64,000 nucleotides of DNA from Nesterenkonia ebinurensis (GTDB lineage Bacteria > Actinomycetota > Actinomycetes > Actinomycetales > Micrococcaceae), in assembly GCF_008711175.1 (NCBI RefSeq), contig NZ_VWNF01000045.1, positions 275,102 through 339,101 on the forward strand. Direction: 5' to 3'. Position numbers and translations under genes: made by a program. This document shows positions 25,331 to 33,970 of the stretch, in pieces; positions within the stretch are counted from its first letter, which is position 1; every line of letters begins with the position of its first letter. The notes under the pieces were generated by a model. That model ran no database searches, was not told where the DNA came from, and saw only the letters and a program-made list of their open reading frames with translations.

Positions 25331-25594
25331 TCATTCCTCGTCGAGGTCCTCTTCAAGATCATCGTCGAGGTCCTCATCTATATCCTCTGAGTCCTCGTCG
25401 TAGAGATCCAGGGGTGTGACTTCCCCGGTGGCGGCGAAGAGGGCATCCTCATAAGCCTCGAAGGCATCGGCGATGCCGTAGAAGGTGGTCTCCACCGCTG
25501 GGTCGTCCTCTCCGCGGCGGTTCACCGCAGCGGAGAGGTGTTCCTCGAGGGCGTCGGTGAGCGCATTGAGTGCGGTGCGAGGATCGATGTTCAT
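25331..25594 (-). CDS. small acidic conserved protein of unknown function
   Basis: An 87-residue protein with a helical first 65 residues (MNIDPRTALNALTDALEEHL) followed by an almost pure Asp/Glu tail. It resembles short proteins annotated as hypothetical or primosomal in Arthrobacter relatives, but I cannot assign a function. The ATG follows TACTGT by 6 bases, so the mRNA may be leaderless. It sits alone 59 bases upstream of mshC. Confidence 0.75.
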   Translation of the reverse strand: MNIDPRTALNALTDALEEHLSAAVNRRGEDDPAVETTFYGIADAFEAYEDALFAATGEVTPLDLYDEDSEDIDEDLDDDLEEDLDEE

Positions 25595-25688
25595 AGCCTC
25601 ACAGTATCAACGCCCCAGCCGCCACGGTACCCCTCGCTGGCACGGCTTCGGTGCGGAGCGCTTGACGGGTGTTTGTAAGGTGGTCTGC

Positions 25689-25895
25689 ATGATCGAGACA
25701 GACACGCGCGGACGCACGTGGGAGTACCTGGTGATCACCTGCCAGCCGCGCGAGTCGCTGGCTGAGGCGCGCCGGAAGGTGATCGACCATGCCGAGTACG
25801 GCCGCTGGGAGCTGCGCCGCTCGGCGATCTACATGGGTGGGATTCGCAAGTACTGGCTGCGCCGCCGGATCATGAAGGTGGAACGGACGTTCTAG
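25689..25895 (+). CDS. DUF5703 family small basic protein
   Basis: A 68-residue basic protein beginning MIETDTRGRTWEYLVITCQP and ending in an Arg/Lys-rich stretch (KYWLRRRIMKVERTF). This is the DUF5703 pattern found across actinobacteria; function unknown. The ATG has a good AAGGTGG site. The longer open frame from 25485 overlaps the acidic gene on the other strand and is not supported. Its stop is 1 base from the convergent M20 peptidase gene. Confidence 0.8.
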   Translation: MIETDTRGRTWEYLVITCQPRESLAEARRKVIDHAEYGRWELRRSAIYMGGIRKYWLRRRIMKVERTF

Positions 25896-25896
25896 C

Positions 25897-27186
25897 TCAC
25901 TGTTCCAGCAGGAAGCGGTGCAGGGTGCGGGCACCGAACTTCAGCGATTCGACGGGGACTCGCTCATCGACGCCGTGGAACATCCCGGTGAAGTCGAGAT
26001 CTGCCGGCAGCTGCAGTGGGGCGAACCCGTAGCCGGTGATGCCGAGCTTGGCCAGGTGCTTATTGTCGGTGCCGCCGCCGAGCATATAGGGCACCACCAC
26101 CGCCTCGGGGTCCTCTTCCTTGAGCGCCTGGATCATCTGCTCCACCAGGGTTCCGGAGAATGGGACCTCCAGGGCGGGGCCTTCGTTCATCAGTTGGAAT
26201 TCCACGTTCTGCCCGGCAAGCTCCCGCAGTGTGGCGGCAACTTTCTCGTCCTGCTCGGGCAGGGTGCGGGCGTCCACCAGCGCCTCGGCCTGTCCGGGCA
26301 CCACATTGTGCTTGTACCCGGCGGCCAGCAGGGTGGGGTTGGAGGTGTTGCGCAGTGTGGCGGCGATGAACTTCCCTGCCGAACCAGAGGCTTCGATGAG
26401 CTCGGAGGGGTCCTCCGGGTTGAAGGGGATGCCGGTGACCTCTGCAAGCTGCTCGAAGAGCGCCCGGGTGGTCTTGGTGTACTCGATGGGCCACTGATGG
26501 GCACCGATTGCCGCAACGGCCTCCGCCAGGTGCACCACAGGGTTGTCCCGGTGGATCGCTGAGCCGTGGCCCGCGGTGCCGTGGGCGATCATCTTGGTCC
26601 AGTGGATGCCCTTCTCCGCGGTCTGGATCAGGTAGGTCCTGGTACCGGCGATATCAGCTGAGAATCCGCCGACCTCGCTGATCGCCTCGGTGGCGCCGTC
26701 GAACACCTCGGGGTGGGTGTCGGTGAGCCAGCGGGCGCCGTAGCCGCCGTTGTCCTCCTCATCGGCGAAGAAGGCGAAGATGATGTCTCGTTTGGGCTGA
26801 TGGCCGTCCTTGGCCATCTGCAGCAGGGAGGCGAGGATCATGGCGTCCATGTCCTTCATGTCCACTGCCCCGCGGCCCCAGATCATGCCGTCCACGATTT
26901 CTGCGGCGAAGGGGTCCACCTGCCAGTCGGCGGCCTGGGCGGGGACCACATCCAGGTGTCCGTGCACCACCAGTGCACCGGCCTCAGGGTCGGAGCCCTG
27001 CATACGCGCCACCACGTTGGTCCTGCCCGGCTTTCGCTCGTAGAGCTCCGGTTCAAGGCCTGCCTGACGCATGATGTCCGCGCAGTACTCGGCAGCGTCC
27101 CGCTCACCGTTCGACTTCCCCTCGCCCCAGTTCTGGGTGTCGAATCGGATCAGGTTCCGGCAGAATTCAACAACATTGTTCTCCAT
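25897..27186 (-). CDS. M20 family metallopeptidase (dipeptidase/deacylase-like)
   Basis: A 429-residue zinc hydrolase of the M20 family. Metal ligands and catalytic residues are visible from the ATG at 27186: His77 and Asp79 in VVHGHLDVVPA, Asp109 in GRGAVDMKD, and catalytic/ligand Glu143-Glu144 in FADEEDNGG. A dimerisation domain covers about 190-310. Members cleave dipeptides or acyl amino acids; the substrate cannot be read from the sequence. TAAGGT lies 7 bases before this ATG (27199-27194) and also reads as an AAGGTG ribosome site, so either start mode is possible. A GTG three codons earlier is the alternative start. Confidence 0.9.
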   Translation of the reverse strand: MENNVVEFCRNLIRFDTQNWGEGKSNGERDAAEYCADIMRQAGLEPELYERKPGRTNVVARMQGSDPEAGALVVHGHLDVVPAQAADWQVDPFAAEIVDGMIWGRGAVDMKDMDAMILASLLQMAKDGHQPKRDIIFAFFADEEDNGGYGARWLTDTHPEVFDGATEAISEVGGFSADIAGTRTYLIQTAEKGIHWTKMIAHGTAGHGSAIHRDNPVVHLAEAVAAIGAHQWPIEYTKTTRALFEQLAEVTGIPFNPEDPSELIEASGSAGKFIAATLRNTSNPTLLAAGYKHNVVPGQAEALVDARTLPEQDEKVAATLRELAGQNVEFQLMNEGPALEVPFSGTLVEQMIQALKEEDPEAVVVPYMLGGGTDNKHLAKLGITGYGFAPLQLPADLDFTGMFHGVDERVPVESLKFGARTLHRFLLEQ

Positions 27187-27360
27187 GCTTCTCACCTTAT
27201 CTGGCCCAAGGGCGCTATTGAGTTGTCAAGCTGCGTGCCCGTGCCTGCCGTGGCAGGGGGCTGAGGAAGCGGTGGGGTCAGTGCTCTGACTGGGTGGGCA
27301 GCCTCGGGCAGCCTGAACCGGCACCCCTCCGGCTCACCAGGAGCGATGAAGGCGCAGGGA
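27187..27360. other. intergenic, M20 peptidase to DUF222 nuclease, with a short hairpin
   Basis: The gap contains the M20 promoter next to 27194-27199 and a perfect CCTGCC-GT-GGCAGG inverted repeat at 27244-27257, which may end transcription of the DUF222 gene. Nothing else is recognised. Confidence 0.35.
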
Positions 27361-28941
27361 TCAGACCGCTTCACCGAGTGCCCAGTCGGGAGGCCGGTCA
27401 GGCTGGGTGCCCTCCCTGTCGTGGCGGGTCGGTGTGGGTGAGGCCCGGGCTTGTTCCGGTTCCTCTGACCGATCAGTACTGGGCTGCAGTTCTGGGAGGA
27501 GTCCGTGGCTTTTCATCTCATGATGGTGGTGGCAGAGCACCTGAGCATTCGCGGCGTTGGTGGCACCACCGGTTTCGTAGCTGGTTTTGTGGTCGATGTC
27601 GGCCCGAAACCCGGGCTCGGTGCACCCGGCGGTTTGGCAATGCCCATCGCGCAGCAGCACTGCGGCACGCAGGTTACCGGTGACAAACCGGGAAACTGAT
27701 TCTGCTTCTAGAAGGTTCTTGCCCTGAGTGAGCTTCCCGGCCAAGACCCGGGTGGTGGCCTCCGCGCACTCCGCGGCATCGAGGCCCTGCACCCCGGTCA
27801 GGGGGTTGGACTTACCGAGTTTCACGATCCGCACCGGCCGCGGCTTCCCCTCAGCGGTGGTCTTCGTGCCGGTGAGGTAGAAGGTCTTCTCCACCTCCGG
27901 GTCACCAGTGATCCGGCGTGCCTCAGCTGCGGGAAGGATGAACCGCCCATCAGTACTGACCGCGGGGGCATCCGAAGCGCCGGTGAGGGTGTCCAGGGGG
28001 ATGGTGATATTGACGCCCGCAGCCTTGACCGGCGCACGCCTCCCCGCCCCACTCGTGATCCTCCCTGGGTCGGCGGTCTCTCCTTGTGCTCCGATGGTCA
28101 GCCAGTCGGCGAGAATATCGGCCATCCTGTTGTAGTAGGTGGCTTCCTGCGACTGCCCCTCGGCGTTCTCCCTTTTACGTGATGTGTTACCGGCCAGGGT
28201 ATGCAGTTGCTGCTCCACCGGCTCCAGCACATCCCAGGACAGTTTGGCCTTCAGGGTGGTCATCCCGTCATCATGCCGGGTGAAAGACACATAACGTTTG
28301 GTCTTCGCGATCTCGTAGCGTCGCTGATGCCCCTCCGTGTCTAACCCTGCGACGGTGTTGCGGACTTTACGGGCCAGGGTGTTCCGGTTCTCCCCCGCTG
28401 TCACCTGGGCGCACTCGTCATCCAGGGCACCTGTAAGCTCCCGCTGCACATCAGGCTTACCAGTGTTGGTCTCGATCAGGTCCCGGACGCCCTCAGCAAT
28501 CTTCTGAACCCGGTCCAGATCGATGCGCCCGGCCTGGTAGGCCTTCCAAGTCTTCGGCAACCATTCCTGGGCTGTTTCAGCGGTGGTGAGCATCCGGCGC
28601 ACCTGCCCCTCGGGCACACCCAGCATCAAGGCAGCCTCACGGTGCACGGCCTTCAGAACAGCCTCCCGGCTGAAAGTGTGCTGCGGCTCCTCCTGAAGCA
28701 ACCGACGCTCGCGATAGTCCACCAGCAGCTGGATCTTCCGAGCCTCAGCCCGACGGATGACCACCTCTTCCTCCCACGCGGCAACCAGTTCAGGCTCCCG
28801 GGTCAGGTGGGCATACCCCTCAGGCAACACTGGGCACACAGACGAGCCGACGTCGTCGTCATGTCCCCTCGACCCCGTACCCGTCCCAGGACCGCCGGGG
28901 GTTACCGGCATCTGGGGTGTTGTGGTGGGGCGTGTGTTCAT
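27361..28941 (-). CDS. DUF222 / HNH endonuclease domain protein (13E12 repeat family)
   Basis: A 526-residue protein with an N-terminal DUF222 region (about 50-330) and a C-terminal HNH nuclease motif at about 430-480: LLRDGHCQTAGC, then ADIDHKTSYETGG and CHHHHEMKSHG with the zinc-binding Cys and metal-binding His residues. These multi-copy actinobacterial proteins resemble REP13E12 ORFs of mycobacterial elements; some copies are phage or mobile-element related, and their cellular role is not known. Both terminal ~40-residue ends are Pro/Thr rich and likely disordered. It stands alone, next to an AT-richer degraded stretch (28942-29524), consistent with a mobile history. Confidence 0.85.
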   Translation of the reverse strand: MNTRPTTTPQMPVTPGGPGTGTGSRGHDDDVGSSVCPVLPEGYAHLTREPELVAAWEEEVVIRRAEARKIQLLVDYRERRLLQEEPQHTFSREAVLKAVHREAALMLGVPEGQVRRMLTTAETAQEWLPKTWKAYQAGRIDLDRVQKIAEGVRDLIETNTGKPDVQRELTGALDDECAQVTAGENRNTLARKVRNTVAGLDTEGHQRRYEIAKTKRYVSFTRHDDGMTTLKAKLSWDVLEPVEQQLHTLAGNTSRKRENAEGQSQEATYYNRMADILADWLTIGAQGETADPGRITSGAGRRAPVKAAGVNITIPLDTLTGASDAPAVSTDGRFILPAAEARRITGDPEVEKTFYLTGTKTTAEGKPRPVRIVKLGKSNPLTGVQGLDAAECAEATTRVLAGKLTQGKNLLEAESVSRFVTGNLRAAVLLRDGHCQTAGCTEPGFRADIDHKTSYETGGATNAANAQVLCHHHHEMKSHGLLPELQPSTDRSEEPEQARASPTPTRHDREGTQPDRPPDWALGEAV

Positions 28942-29524
28942 GGGTCTATACTTTCGAATCTGTATGTGTTCTGTGTCTTTTGGTGTTGTGATATTTCTTA
29001 TGTTCCAGTCTAGCGGCAGGCACGGAGACGCTAAATATCCGATAGAGCTCAGAGGGCGGCGTGGTACCTGAATCTCAAGAGAGCGCGAGGAAGCCTCTCC
29101 GCCTGATCACCCGCTGCGCCACCGGAAGCACCGGGAAGAGCCCCTGAATCCGCCGCGGATCTTGACCTGCCAGCTCAACACATCCTGCACAGCCGGACCA
29201 CCGGAGACATACCTCGATCTAATGCATTGACCCCCACTACCGTCTTCGCCTTCATGCAGGCCATGGGCCTGATCAGCGACCACATCCAGGACTGCACCGT
29301 GCGCGCCGCTGTAGAAGATGCCGACGGCGGATTCACCCAGCCCTCGCGCTCCACTTCCAAACACCCACCAACCGCCAATAGGTTAAGCGAGGGATATGAA
29401 AGCTTCTCCCCATGATGGTGGCCACAGCACTTCCGCGCGAAGTGGAGGATGCCGATGGCCTGGTCCGTGCTCCGTCCGCAGCCGTTTGTGACACCCTTTG
29501 TGACATGCTGCAACGCCTGACGAT
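28942..29524. other. gene-free degraded stretch upstream of the DUF222 gene
   Basis: This 583-base interval is markedly AT-richer than its surroundings near 28942-29045. It has no convincing complete gene on either strand. It contains the remnant of a DNA-3-methyladenine glycosylase gene (29228-29346). The rest shows no recognisable protein or RNA, and a short repeat of TTTGTGACA occurs near 29489-29507. Confidence 0.5.
29228..29346 (+). pseudogene. tag: C-terminal remnant of DNA-3-methyladenine glycosylase I (tag)
   Basis: In the plus frame the stretch reads TPTTVFAFMQAMGLISDHIQ and then DCTVRA, the highly characteristic C-terminal block of Tag (usual form PTTCYAFMQAxGLVNDH). The upstream ~150 residues of the enzyme, including its catalytic part, are absent and the frame before it shows no Tag similarity. 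This is therefore a decayed fragment, probably left by a deletion or insertion. The reading frame after it continues without similarity to a stop near 29415. Confidence 0.65.
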
Positions 29525-29992
29525 CTATGTGCTGACGGGTGGAACGATGGCCCGGTGCTCCACCGGGGTTGAGTAGACCACGCTGGTCGAGACTGCCCCG
29601 AGTGTTGCCAGTTTTGCGTTCGTCCTTTCCAGCTCGGCCATGGAGGCGGCATGGACTTTGAGGATGAAGCAGTCCTCTCCGGTCACATGATGCGCCTCGG
29701 TGACCTGTGGCAGATTTTCCATCAGATCATAGAACGGCTTGTAGTACCCGGAGGGATAGCGCAGTCGCACGATGGCCAGGATGGGCAGCCCCACCGCCTC
29801 GGGGTCCACCACGGCACGGAATCCGCGAATCACTCCGCCCTCTGTCAGACGGCGCAGACGCTCGGCTGTGGAGCTGGCAGACAGGTTGATCCGCCGTGCC
29901 AGCTCTGCAGTGCTGATACGGCCGTCCTCCTGCAGAGCGTTGAGGATTCGGGAATCTGTCTCATCGAGCGCAGGGTAGGTATTCAACGGCAT
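29525..29992 (-). CDS. AsnC/Lrp family transcriptional regulator
   Basis: A 155-residue regulator with an N-terminal helix-turn-helix (about 8-60: LDETDSRILNALQEDGRIST then ELARRINLSASSTAERLRRL) and a C-terminal RAM/ligand-binding domain (about 70-145, including GEDCFILKVHA). Such proteins sense amino acids and form octamers. It is divergent from a rhodanese gene 94 bases away, a likely target along with itself. TAGTAT lies 7 bases before the ATG (30005-30000), with no Shine-Dalgarno, so the mRNA is probably leaderless. Confidence 0.92.
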   Translation of the reverse strand: MPLNTYPALDETDSRILNALQEDGRISTAELARRINLSASSTAERLRRLTEGGVIRGFRAVVDPEAVGLPILAIVRLRYPSGYYKPFYDLMENLPQVTEAHHVTGEDCFILKVHAASMAELERTNAKLATLGAVSTSVVYSTPVEHRAIVPPVST

Positions 29993-30085
29993 AATGTGGA
30001 TACTAGCGGGGATTCCACGGCGTCAGAGCCCAACTTCCGTGCATTGGTTATTCATCCCGTGTAGCGTGAGTCATAGGGTTGAAAC

Positions 30086-30496
30086 ATGATGACTGCTGAA
30101 GAGTTTTTCCTTGCTTCCCTGGCCTTCAAGACCGACCCTTCGGATCTCGGTGAAGCGCGGATGAGGGGCGAGGGGCCCGTCGTCGTCGATGTGCGTAACC
30201 AAGCAGCCTGGGACCAGGGGCACATCCCAGGTGCGCTGCATATCCCGCGGGCTGAGATGCCTGACCGCCTACCTGCCCTAATCCCAGAGCAGAGCACCGA
30301 GATTGTTCTCTACTGCTGGGGGCCGGGCTGCAACGGCAGCACCAAGGCTGCGCTGGACCTCACCAGGGTGGGCTATACGAGCGTGAAGGAACTGCTGGGC
30401 GGCTACGAATACTGGGCCAGGGAGGGCCTTGCCATCGAAACAGCGAAGGGACGTACCCGCCGCCCCGTGGACGAGCTGACCGCCCCAGTGAGCTAG
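30086..30496 (+). CDS. rhodanese-like sulfurtransferase
   Basis: A single rhodanese domain of 136 residues. VVVDVRNQAAWDQGHIPGAL (about 32-51) is the typical first half. The active-site loop is YCWGPGCNGSTKAA with the likely catalytic Cys82 (a second cysteine is Cys77). The loop differs from the usual CxxGxR form, so the sulfur acceptor is unclear. TAGGGT lies 6 bases before the ATG, suggesting a leaderless mRNA; a second ATG follows directly. It is divergent from the Lrp regulator, which may control it. Confidence 0.88.
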   Translation: MMTAEEFFLASLAFKTDPSDLGEARMRGEGPVVVDVRNQAAWDQGHIPGALHIPRAEMPDRLPALIPEQSTEIVLYCWGPGCNGSTKAALDLTRVGYTSVKELLGGYEYWAREGLAIETAKGRTRRPVDELTAPVS

Positions 30497-30503
30497 ACGC
30501 CAG

Positions 30504-30546
30504 AAACCCGGTCTGGGCCAGGAAAAGTCCTGATCAGGCCGGGTTT
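30504..30546. terminator. bidirectional hairpin terminator after rhodanese and tRNA-Leu
   Basis: AAACCCGG at 30504-30511 pairs perfectly with CCGGGTTT at 30539-30546, and an inner CAGGA-AAAG-TCCTG hairpin is nested inside. It lies between the rhodanese stop (plus) and the 3' end of tRNA-Leu (minus), so it can serve both. The T stretch is short. Confidence 0.65.
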
Positions 30547-30554
30547 AGCGGCTG

Positions 30555-30642
30555 TGCGCGGAGCGGGACTTGAACCCGCACCTCCGATAAGTTGGAGACT
30601 AGCACCTCAAGCTAGCGCGTCTACCTATTCCGCCACCCGCGC
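30555..30642 (-). tRNA. tRNA-Leu (anticodon GAG)
   Basis: The minus strand folds as a class II tRNA of 88 bases. The acceptor stem GCGCGGG pairs with TCCGCGC with discriminator A at 30555. The anticodon arm is CTAGC-TTGAGGT-GCTAG with anticodon GAG, reading CUC/CUU. A long variable arm (around TCTCCAACTTATCGGAG) and the T-arm GCGGGTTCAAGTCCCGC are clear. The 3' CCA is not encoded. Confidence 0.97.
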
Positions 30643-30650
30643 AGGTGGTT

Positions 30651-30695
30651 GGCTGCTCACTTCTGGAGCCAGGAAACTCTAGCACGTGAGCAGCC
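30651..30695. repeat. perfect inverted repeat between rpmE and tRNA-Leu
   Basis: GGCTGCTCAC (30651-30660) and GTGAGCAGCC (30686-30695) are perfect 10-base arms around a 25-base loop. Both neighbours are on the minus strand, so it is most likely the rpmE terminator upstream of the tRNA gene. No T-run is evident. Confidence 0.5.
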
Positions 30696-30749
30696 GATGA
30701 GCCGAACCGTCCGGCACAAACCTGAGCCGGCGGCGTCGTGCTCGGAAAG

Positions 30750-31007
30750 CTACTTCTTGCCGCCGAAGCCTGCGAAGCGCTTGTTGAACTTGTCCACACG
30801 CCCTGCGGAGTCCATGATGCGCTGCTTACCGGTGTAGAACGGGTGCGATGCGGCAGAGATCTCCACATCGATCACCGGGTAGGTGTTGCCGTCCTCCCAC
30901 TCCATGGTCTTCTCAGAGGTGGCGGTGGAGCGGGTGAGCACCTTCTCGCCGGAGGAGAGGTCGTTGAAGATCACCAGCTGATAGGTCGGGTGAATGTCAG
31001 TCTTCAT
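30750..31007 (-). CDS. rpmE2: 50S ribosomal protein L31 type B
   Basis: An 85-residue L31. It lacks the CxxC zinc ribbon of type A L31 and has the type B sequence [38 protein letters not shown] and [12 protein letters not shown]. Cysteine-free L31 paralogues replace the zinc form under zinc limitation in many actinobacteria, often under Zur; I see no convincing Zur box in the 107 bases upstream. The 31008-31114 leader contains a weak TTGGCC-N18-TTTTAT promoter candidate. Confidence 0.95.
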   Translation of the reverse strand: MKTDIHPTYQLVIFNDLSSGEKVLTRSTATSEKTMEWEDGNTYPVIDVEISAASHPFYTGKQRIMDSAGRVDKFNKRFAGFGGKK

Positions 31008-31114
31008 TAGTGTCAGTGTCCTTTTCTTGCGCCGCTGATCCCCGGAACCCCGAGGCTGCCAGAAGCTTGGGAGACATAAAAGTGTGCGGGCCGCAGCACG
31101 GCCAACGATCTATC

Positions 31115-32011
31115 CTACACGATGGTGAAGAGATTGTTGAGCATCACGCCCAGGGCCACTAGGCCTAGGGTGATGATCACTGCGCGCAGCACCAGCGGGG
31201 AGAGTCTTCGGCCAACCCAGGCGCCGATCAACCCACCCACAGTAGAACCCACCGCGATGATCGCCACCACACCCCAGAGAATCACCCGGTCATCGGGATC
31301 ACGGATCAAATAATCAACCACCACATAGCTGATCGCCGCAATCAGGTTCACAAAGGCCACCAGCAGGTTCTTCACCCCATTGGCCTGCTGCATAGTCGCA
31401 GCCAGCAACACCCCCATAATCCCCATCAGCAGGATCCCCTGGGCAGCCACGAAATACCCACCATAGATCCCGGCCACAAACACCAGCAGAATCAACGGGG
31501 CACCCACCGAATCAGCAGCCTTACGTGCCACCACCTCCGGGGAATCCTCCTCCTGAGGAGTCGCCGGATCATCATCTTCGACCCGCTCAGCGGCCCGACG
31601 CCTGACCCAGGCCGAGAGCTTCGGCTGGACGATCACCAACCCCAGGGAGACCACAATGAGCGCCGGGGCCACCATCCCGAAAATCTCCTCCGGCAAAGTA
31701 ATCAGCAACGTCGCCCCGATCACCCCGCCCAAAAACGAGGCAGGCACCAGTTTGGCCAGCACCGAACGGACCTGGACGATCTCCCGCCGATACCCCCAAG
31801 CCCCGGTGAAGTTCCCGGCGATCAGCCCCATCGCATTCGACACCGTCGCCGAAACCGGCGGCACCCCCATAGCCACCAACACCGGGAAAGTCACCAAGGT
31901 CCCAGAACCCACCACCGCATTAATCGCACCAGCCCACACCCCAGCCAACAGGATCAGCAGCAGCAGACCCAACCCCAAGCCATGCAGCTCAAACTCGAGA
32001 AGCGCCTCCAC
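31115..32011 (-). CDS. TSUP family permease (sulfite exporter TauE/SafE-like)
   Basis: A 298-residue membrane protein with about eight hydrophobic segments and the family signature AGAINAVVGSGTLVTFPVL near the N-terminus (residues 27-45), repeated weakly in the second half (VAGIYGGYFVAAQGILLM). A cytoplasmic loop at about 135-170 is Glu/Asp rich. TSUP proteins move sulfite, sulfoacetate and other small anions. It starts 2 bases after the ABC ATPase stop and is probably co-transcribed with it, though no functional link is obvious. Confidence 0.9.
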   Translation of the reverse strand: MEALLEFELHGLGLGLLLLILLAGVWAGAINAVVGSGTLVTFPVLVAMGVPPVSATVSNAMGLIAGNFTGAWGYRREIVQVRSVLAKLVPASFLGGVIGATLLITLPEEIFGMVAPALIVVSLGLVIVQPKLSAWVRRRAAERVEDDDPATPQEEDSPEVVARKAADSVGAPLILLVFVAGIYGGYFVAAQGILLMGIMGVLLAATMQQANGVKNLLVAFVNLIAAISYVVVDYLIRDPDDRVILWGVVAIIAVGSTVGGLIGAWVGRRLSPLVLRAVIITLGLVALGVMLNNLFTIV

Positions 32012-32013
32012 GT

Positions 32014-32799
32014 TCAGCTCTTCTTGAAGGCGCTGTAGCGGCCCTCGCGCTCCGTCAGCTCCAGCGGCAGATCGAAAGTCTCCGACAGGTTCTCAGAAGT
32101 CAGGGTCTCCCCCAGCGGGCCGGCGGCCACCAAATCACCGTCACGCAGCAGCAGCACATGGCTGAAGCCCGGCGGAATCTCCTCCAGATGGTGAGTGACC
32201 AGCACAGTGGCCGGGGCCTCCTCCCAGTCCACCAGCTCGGCGATCGAGGAGACCAGCTCCTCCCGTCCGGCCAGGTCAAGCCCGGCACCGGGTTCGTCCA
32301 GAAGCAGCAGCTCGGGATCAGTCATCAGCGCCCGGGCGATCTGCACCCGCTTGCGCTCCCCCTCACTGAGCGTGGAGAAGGGCCGGTCGAACACGGTGCC
32401 CACTCCCCAGGCGTTGAGCAGCCCGAAGGCGCGGCGCTCATCAAACCGTTCATAAGCCTCACGCCACCGCCCAGTCACCCCATAGGCGGCAGTGAGCACA
32501 GTGTTCAGCGCGGTCTCATGGCCGGGGATGGAGTTGGCCACCGCATTGGAGCACAGTCCGATCCGCGGGCGCAGCTCAAAGACATCCACCTTGCCGAGGG
32601 TCTCATCGAGCACCTGGGCACTACCAGTGGTGGGGAAGAGTCGGGCGGCAGCGATCTGCAGCAGGGTGGTCTTGCCCGCCCCGTTGGGGCCCAGGATCAC
32701 CCAGCGCTGACCCTCCTCGATCTGGAAGCTGACGTTGTTCAGCAGCAGTTTGCGGCCGCGGCGCACGGTGACGCCCTGGAGATTCAGCACGGGACTCAT
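32014..32799 (-). CDS. ABC transporter ATP-binding protein
   Basis: A stand-alone 261-residue ABC ATPase: Walker A GPNGAGKTT near 37-45, signature LSEGERKRVQ near 148-157, Walker B LLLLDEP near 168-174 and a switch histidine in TVLVTHHLEEIP. The start at 32799 is 7 bases after TAGTGT (32812-32807); a longer frame to 33024 would overlap serB on the opposite strand and has no family-like sequence. It resembles ATPases annotated for iron or molybdate uptake, but no permease gene is present here. Confidence 0.9.
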   Translation of the reverse strand: MSPVLNLQGVTVRRGRKLLLNNVSFQIEEGQRWVILGPNGAGKTTLLQIAAARLFPTTGSAQVLDETLGKVDVFELRPRIGLCSNAVANSIPGHETALNTVLTAAYGVTGRWREAYERFDERRAFGLLNAWGVGTVFDRPFSTLSEGERKRVQIARALMTDPELLLLDEPGAGLDLAGREELVSSIAELVDWEEAPATVLVTHHLEEIPPGFSHVLLLRDGDLVAAGPLGETLTSENLSETFDLPLELTEREGRYSAFKKS

Positions 32800-32848
32800 G
32801 AGCTCAACACTACCGAACCGGTCCGGCGGATATAGGCTGAGACTCGCT

Positions 32849-33862
32849 ATGCCTGATCTGCCTGCCGGAGCTGTGGCGATGATCGCCGCTGAGACGCTCA
32901 ACCCCGCCCTGATCCGTTCCCTCACCGCTGAGTTCGAACGCCGCGGCCACATGCACGCCGCCCAGTCCGCCGAGTTCAGCACCGGCAGCGGTACTGTGCA
33001 GGCTGCCCGGTGGGCGGTCTCCATGGCGGACTATGACGATCCCTCCGGAAGTGACTGGCTGGGCTCCCTGCTGGAGACTGCCGCAGACCAGCTCGACGCC
33101 GCCACCGTCACCACCACTGTGGTGCCCGCCGCCCAGCGGCCTCCTTTAGGCGTGGACGCCGGGGCCACTGCACCCGGCCGAGAGCCGAGCGGGGTTTGCC
33201 CGCCGGCGGGACCGACGCCTCCCGCGATGCTCGTGATGGATGTGGACTCCACCCTCATCGACCAAGAGGTCATCGACCTACTCGCCGCCCATGCCGGGCG
33301 CCAGGCGGAGGTGGCTGAGGTCACCGAGCGGGCCATGCGCGGTGAGCTGGACTTCACCGAGAGCCTGCACGCCCGGGTGGCCACCCTGGGCGGGCTTCCG
33401 GAGTCGGTGCTCCAAGAGACCTTCCAGAAAGTGACCCCGACCTCAGGCGCCCGGGAGCTGATCAGCGCCTGGCGGCGTCGTTCCTGGCCGGTGTATGCGG
33501 TCTCCGGGGGGTTCGTGCAGATTCTGGCTCCGCTGGCCGCCGAGCTGGGTCTGACCGGCTTCCAGGCCAATACCCTTGAGCTGGCCGAGGGTCAGCTCAC
33601 CGGGCGGGTCACCTCAGATGTGGTGGACCGCTCAGTCAAGCAACAGCGACTGCTGGAATGGGCTCAGCAGCACAGCGTCCCTGTTCAGAATGTGGTCGCG
33701 GTAGGCGATGGGGCCAATGACCTGGATATGGTGAGAACAGCCGGTATGGGAGTGGCGTTCTGCGCCAAGCCGGCCCTGGCCGAGCAGGCGGATCTGGTCA
33801 TCAGGCACCGCAGTATGGAACTGATCAGCTACGCGCTCGGCTTAGCGCCGGACCAGGACTAA
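32849..33862 (+). CDS. serB: phosphoserine phosphatase SerB
   Basis: A HAD-family enzyme making L-serine from phosphoserine. From ATG 32849 it has 337 residues. The first ~90 residues are a variable N-terminal domain, followed by a Pro/Gly-rich linker (about 95-125). The catalytic domain has motif I MDVDSTLIDQEVID with nucleophile Asp131 and Asp133, VSGGFVQIL (motif II) and GDGANDLDM (motif IV). The longer frame from 32735 is rejected because it overlaps the ABC gene. TAGGCT lies 10 bases before the ATG with no Shine-Dalgarno. Confidence 0.93.
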   Translation: MPDLPAGAVAMIAAETLNPALIRSLTAEFERRGHMHAAQSAEFSTGSGTVQAARWAVSMADYDDPSGSDWLGSLLETAADQLDAATVTTTVVPAAQRPPLGVDAGATAPGREPSGVCPPAGPTPPAMLVMDVDSTLIDQEVIDLLAAHAGRQAEVAEVTERAMRGELDFTESLHARVATLGGLPESVLQETFQKVTPTSGARELISAWRRRSWPVYAVSGGFVQILAPLAAELGLTGFQANTLELAEGQLTGRVTSDVVDRSVKQQRLLEWAQQHSVPVQNVVAVGDGANDLDMVRTAGMGVAFCAKPALAEQADLVIRHRSMELISYALGLAPDQD

Positions 33863-33970
33863 ATCAGCGGCAGCCGGTAGGGTGGTGAGGGAGCTCACGG
33901 CACAAGGGTGTGCCTCCACCCCTGAGAGCCACTGCATATATGTCGAACACCACTTTGGAGGACATTCACC

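Noticed and set aside
29107..29513. small minus-strand open frames in the degraded stretch
   Set aside because: They are antisense to the tag remnant, have no ribosome site and no recognisable family.
32800..33024. N-terminal extension of the ABC ATPase
   Set aside because: It overlaps serB and its upstream region; the TAGTGT box 7 bases before ATG 32799 marks a better start.
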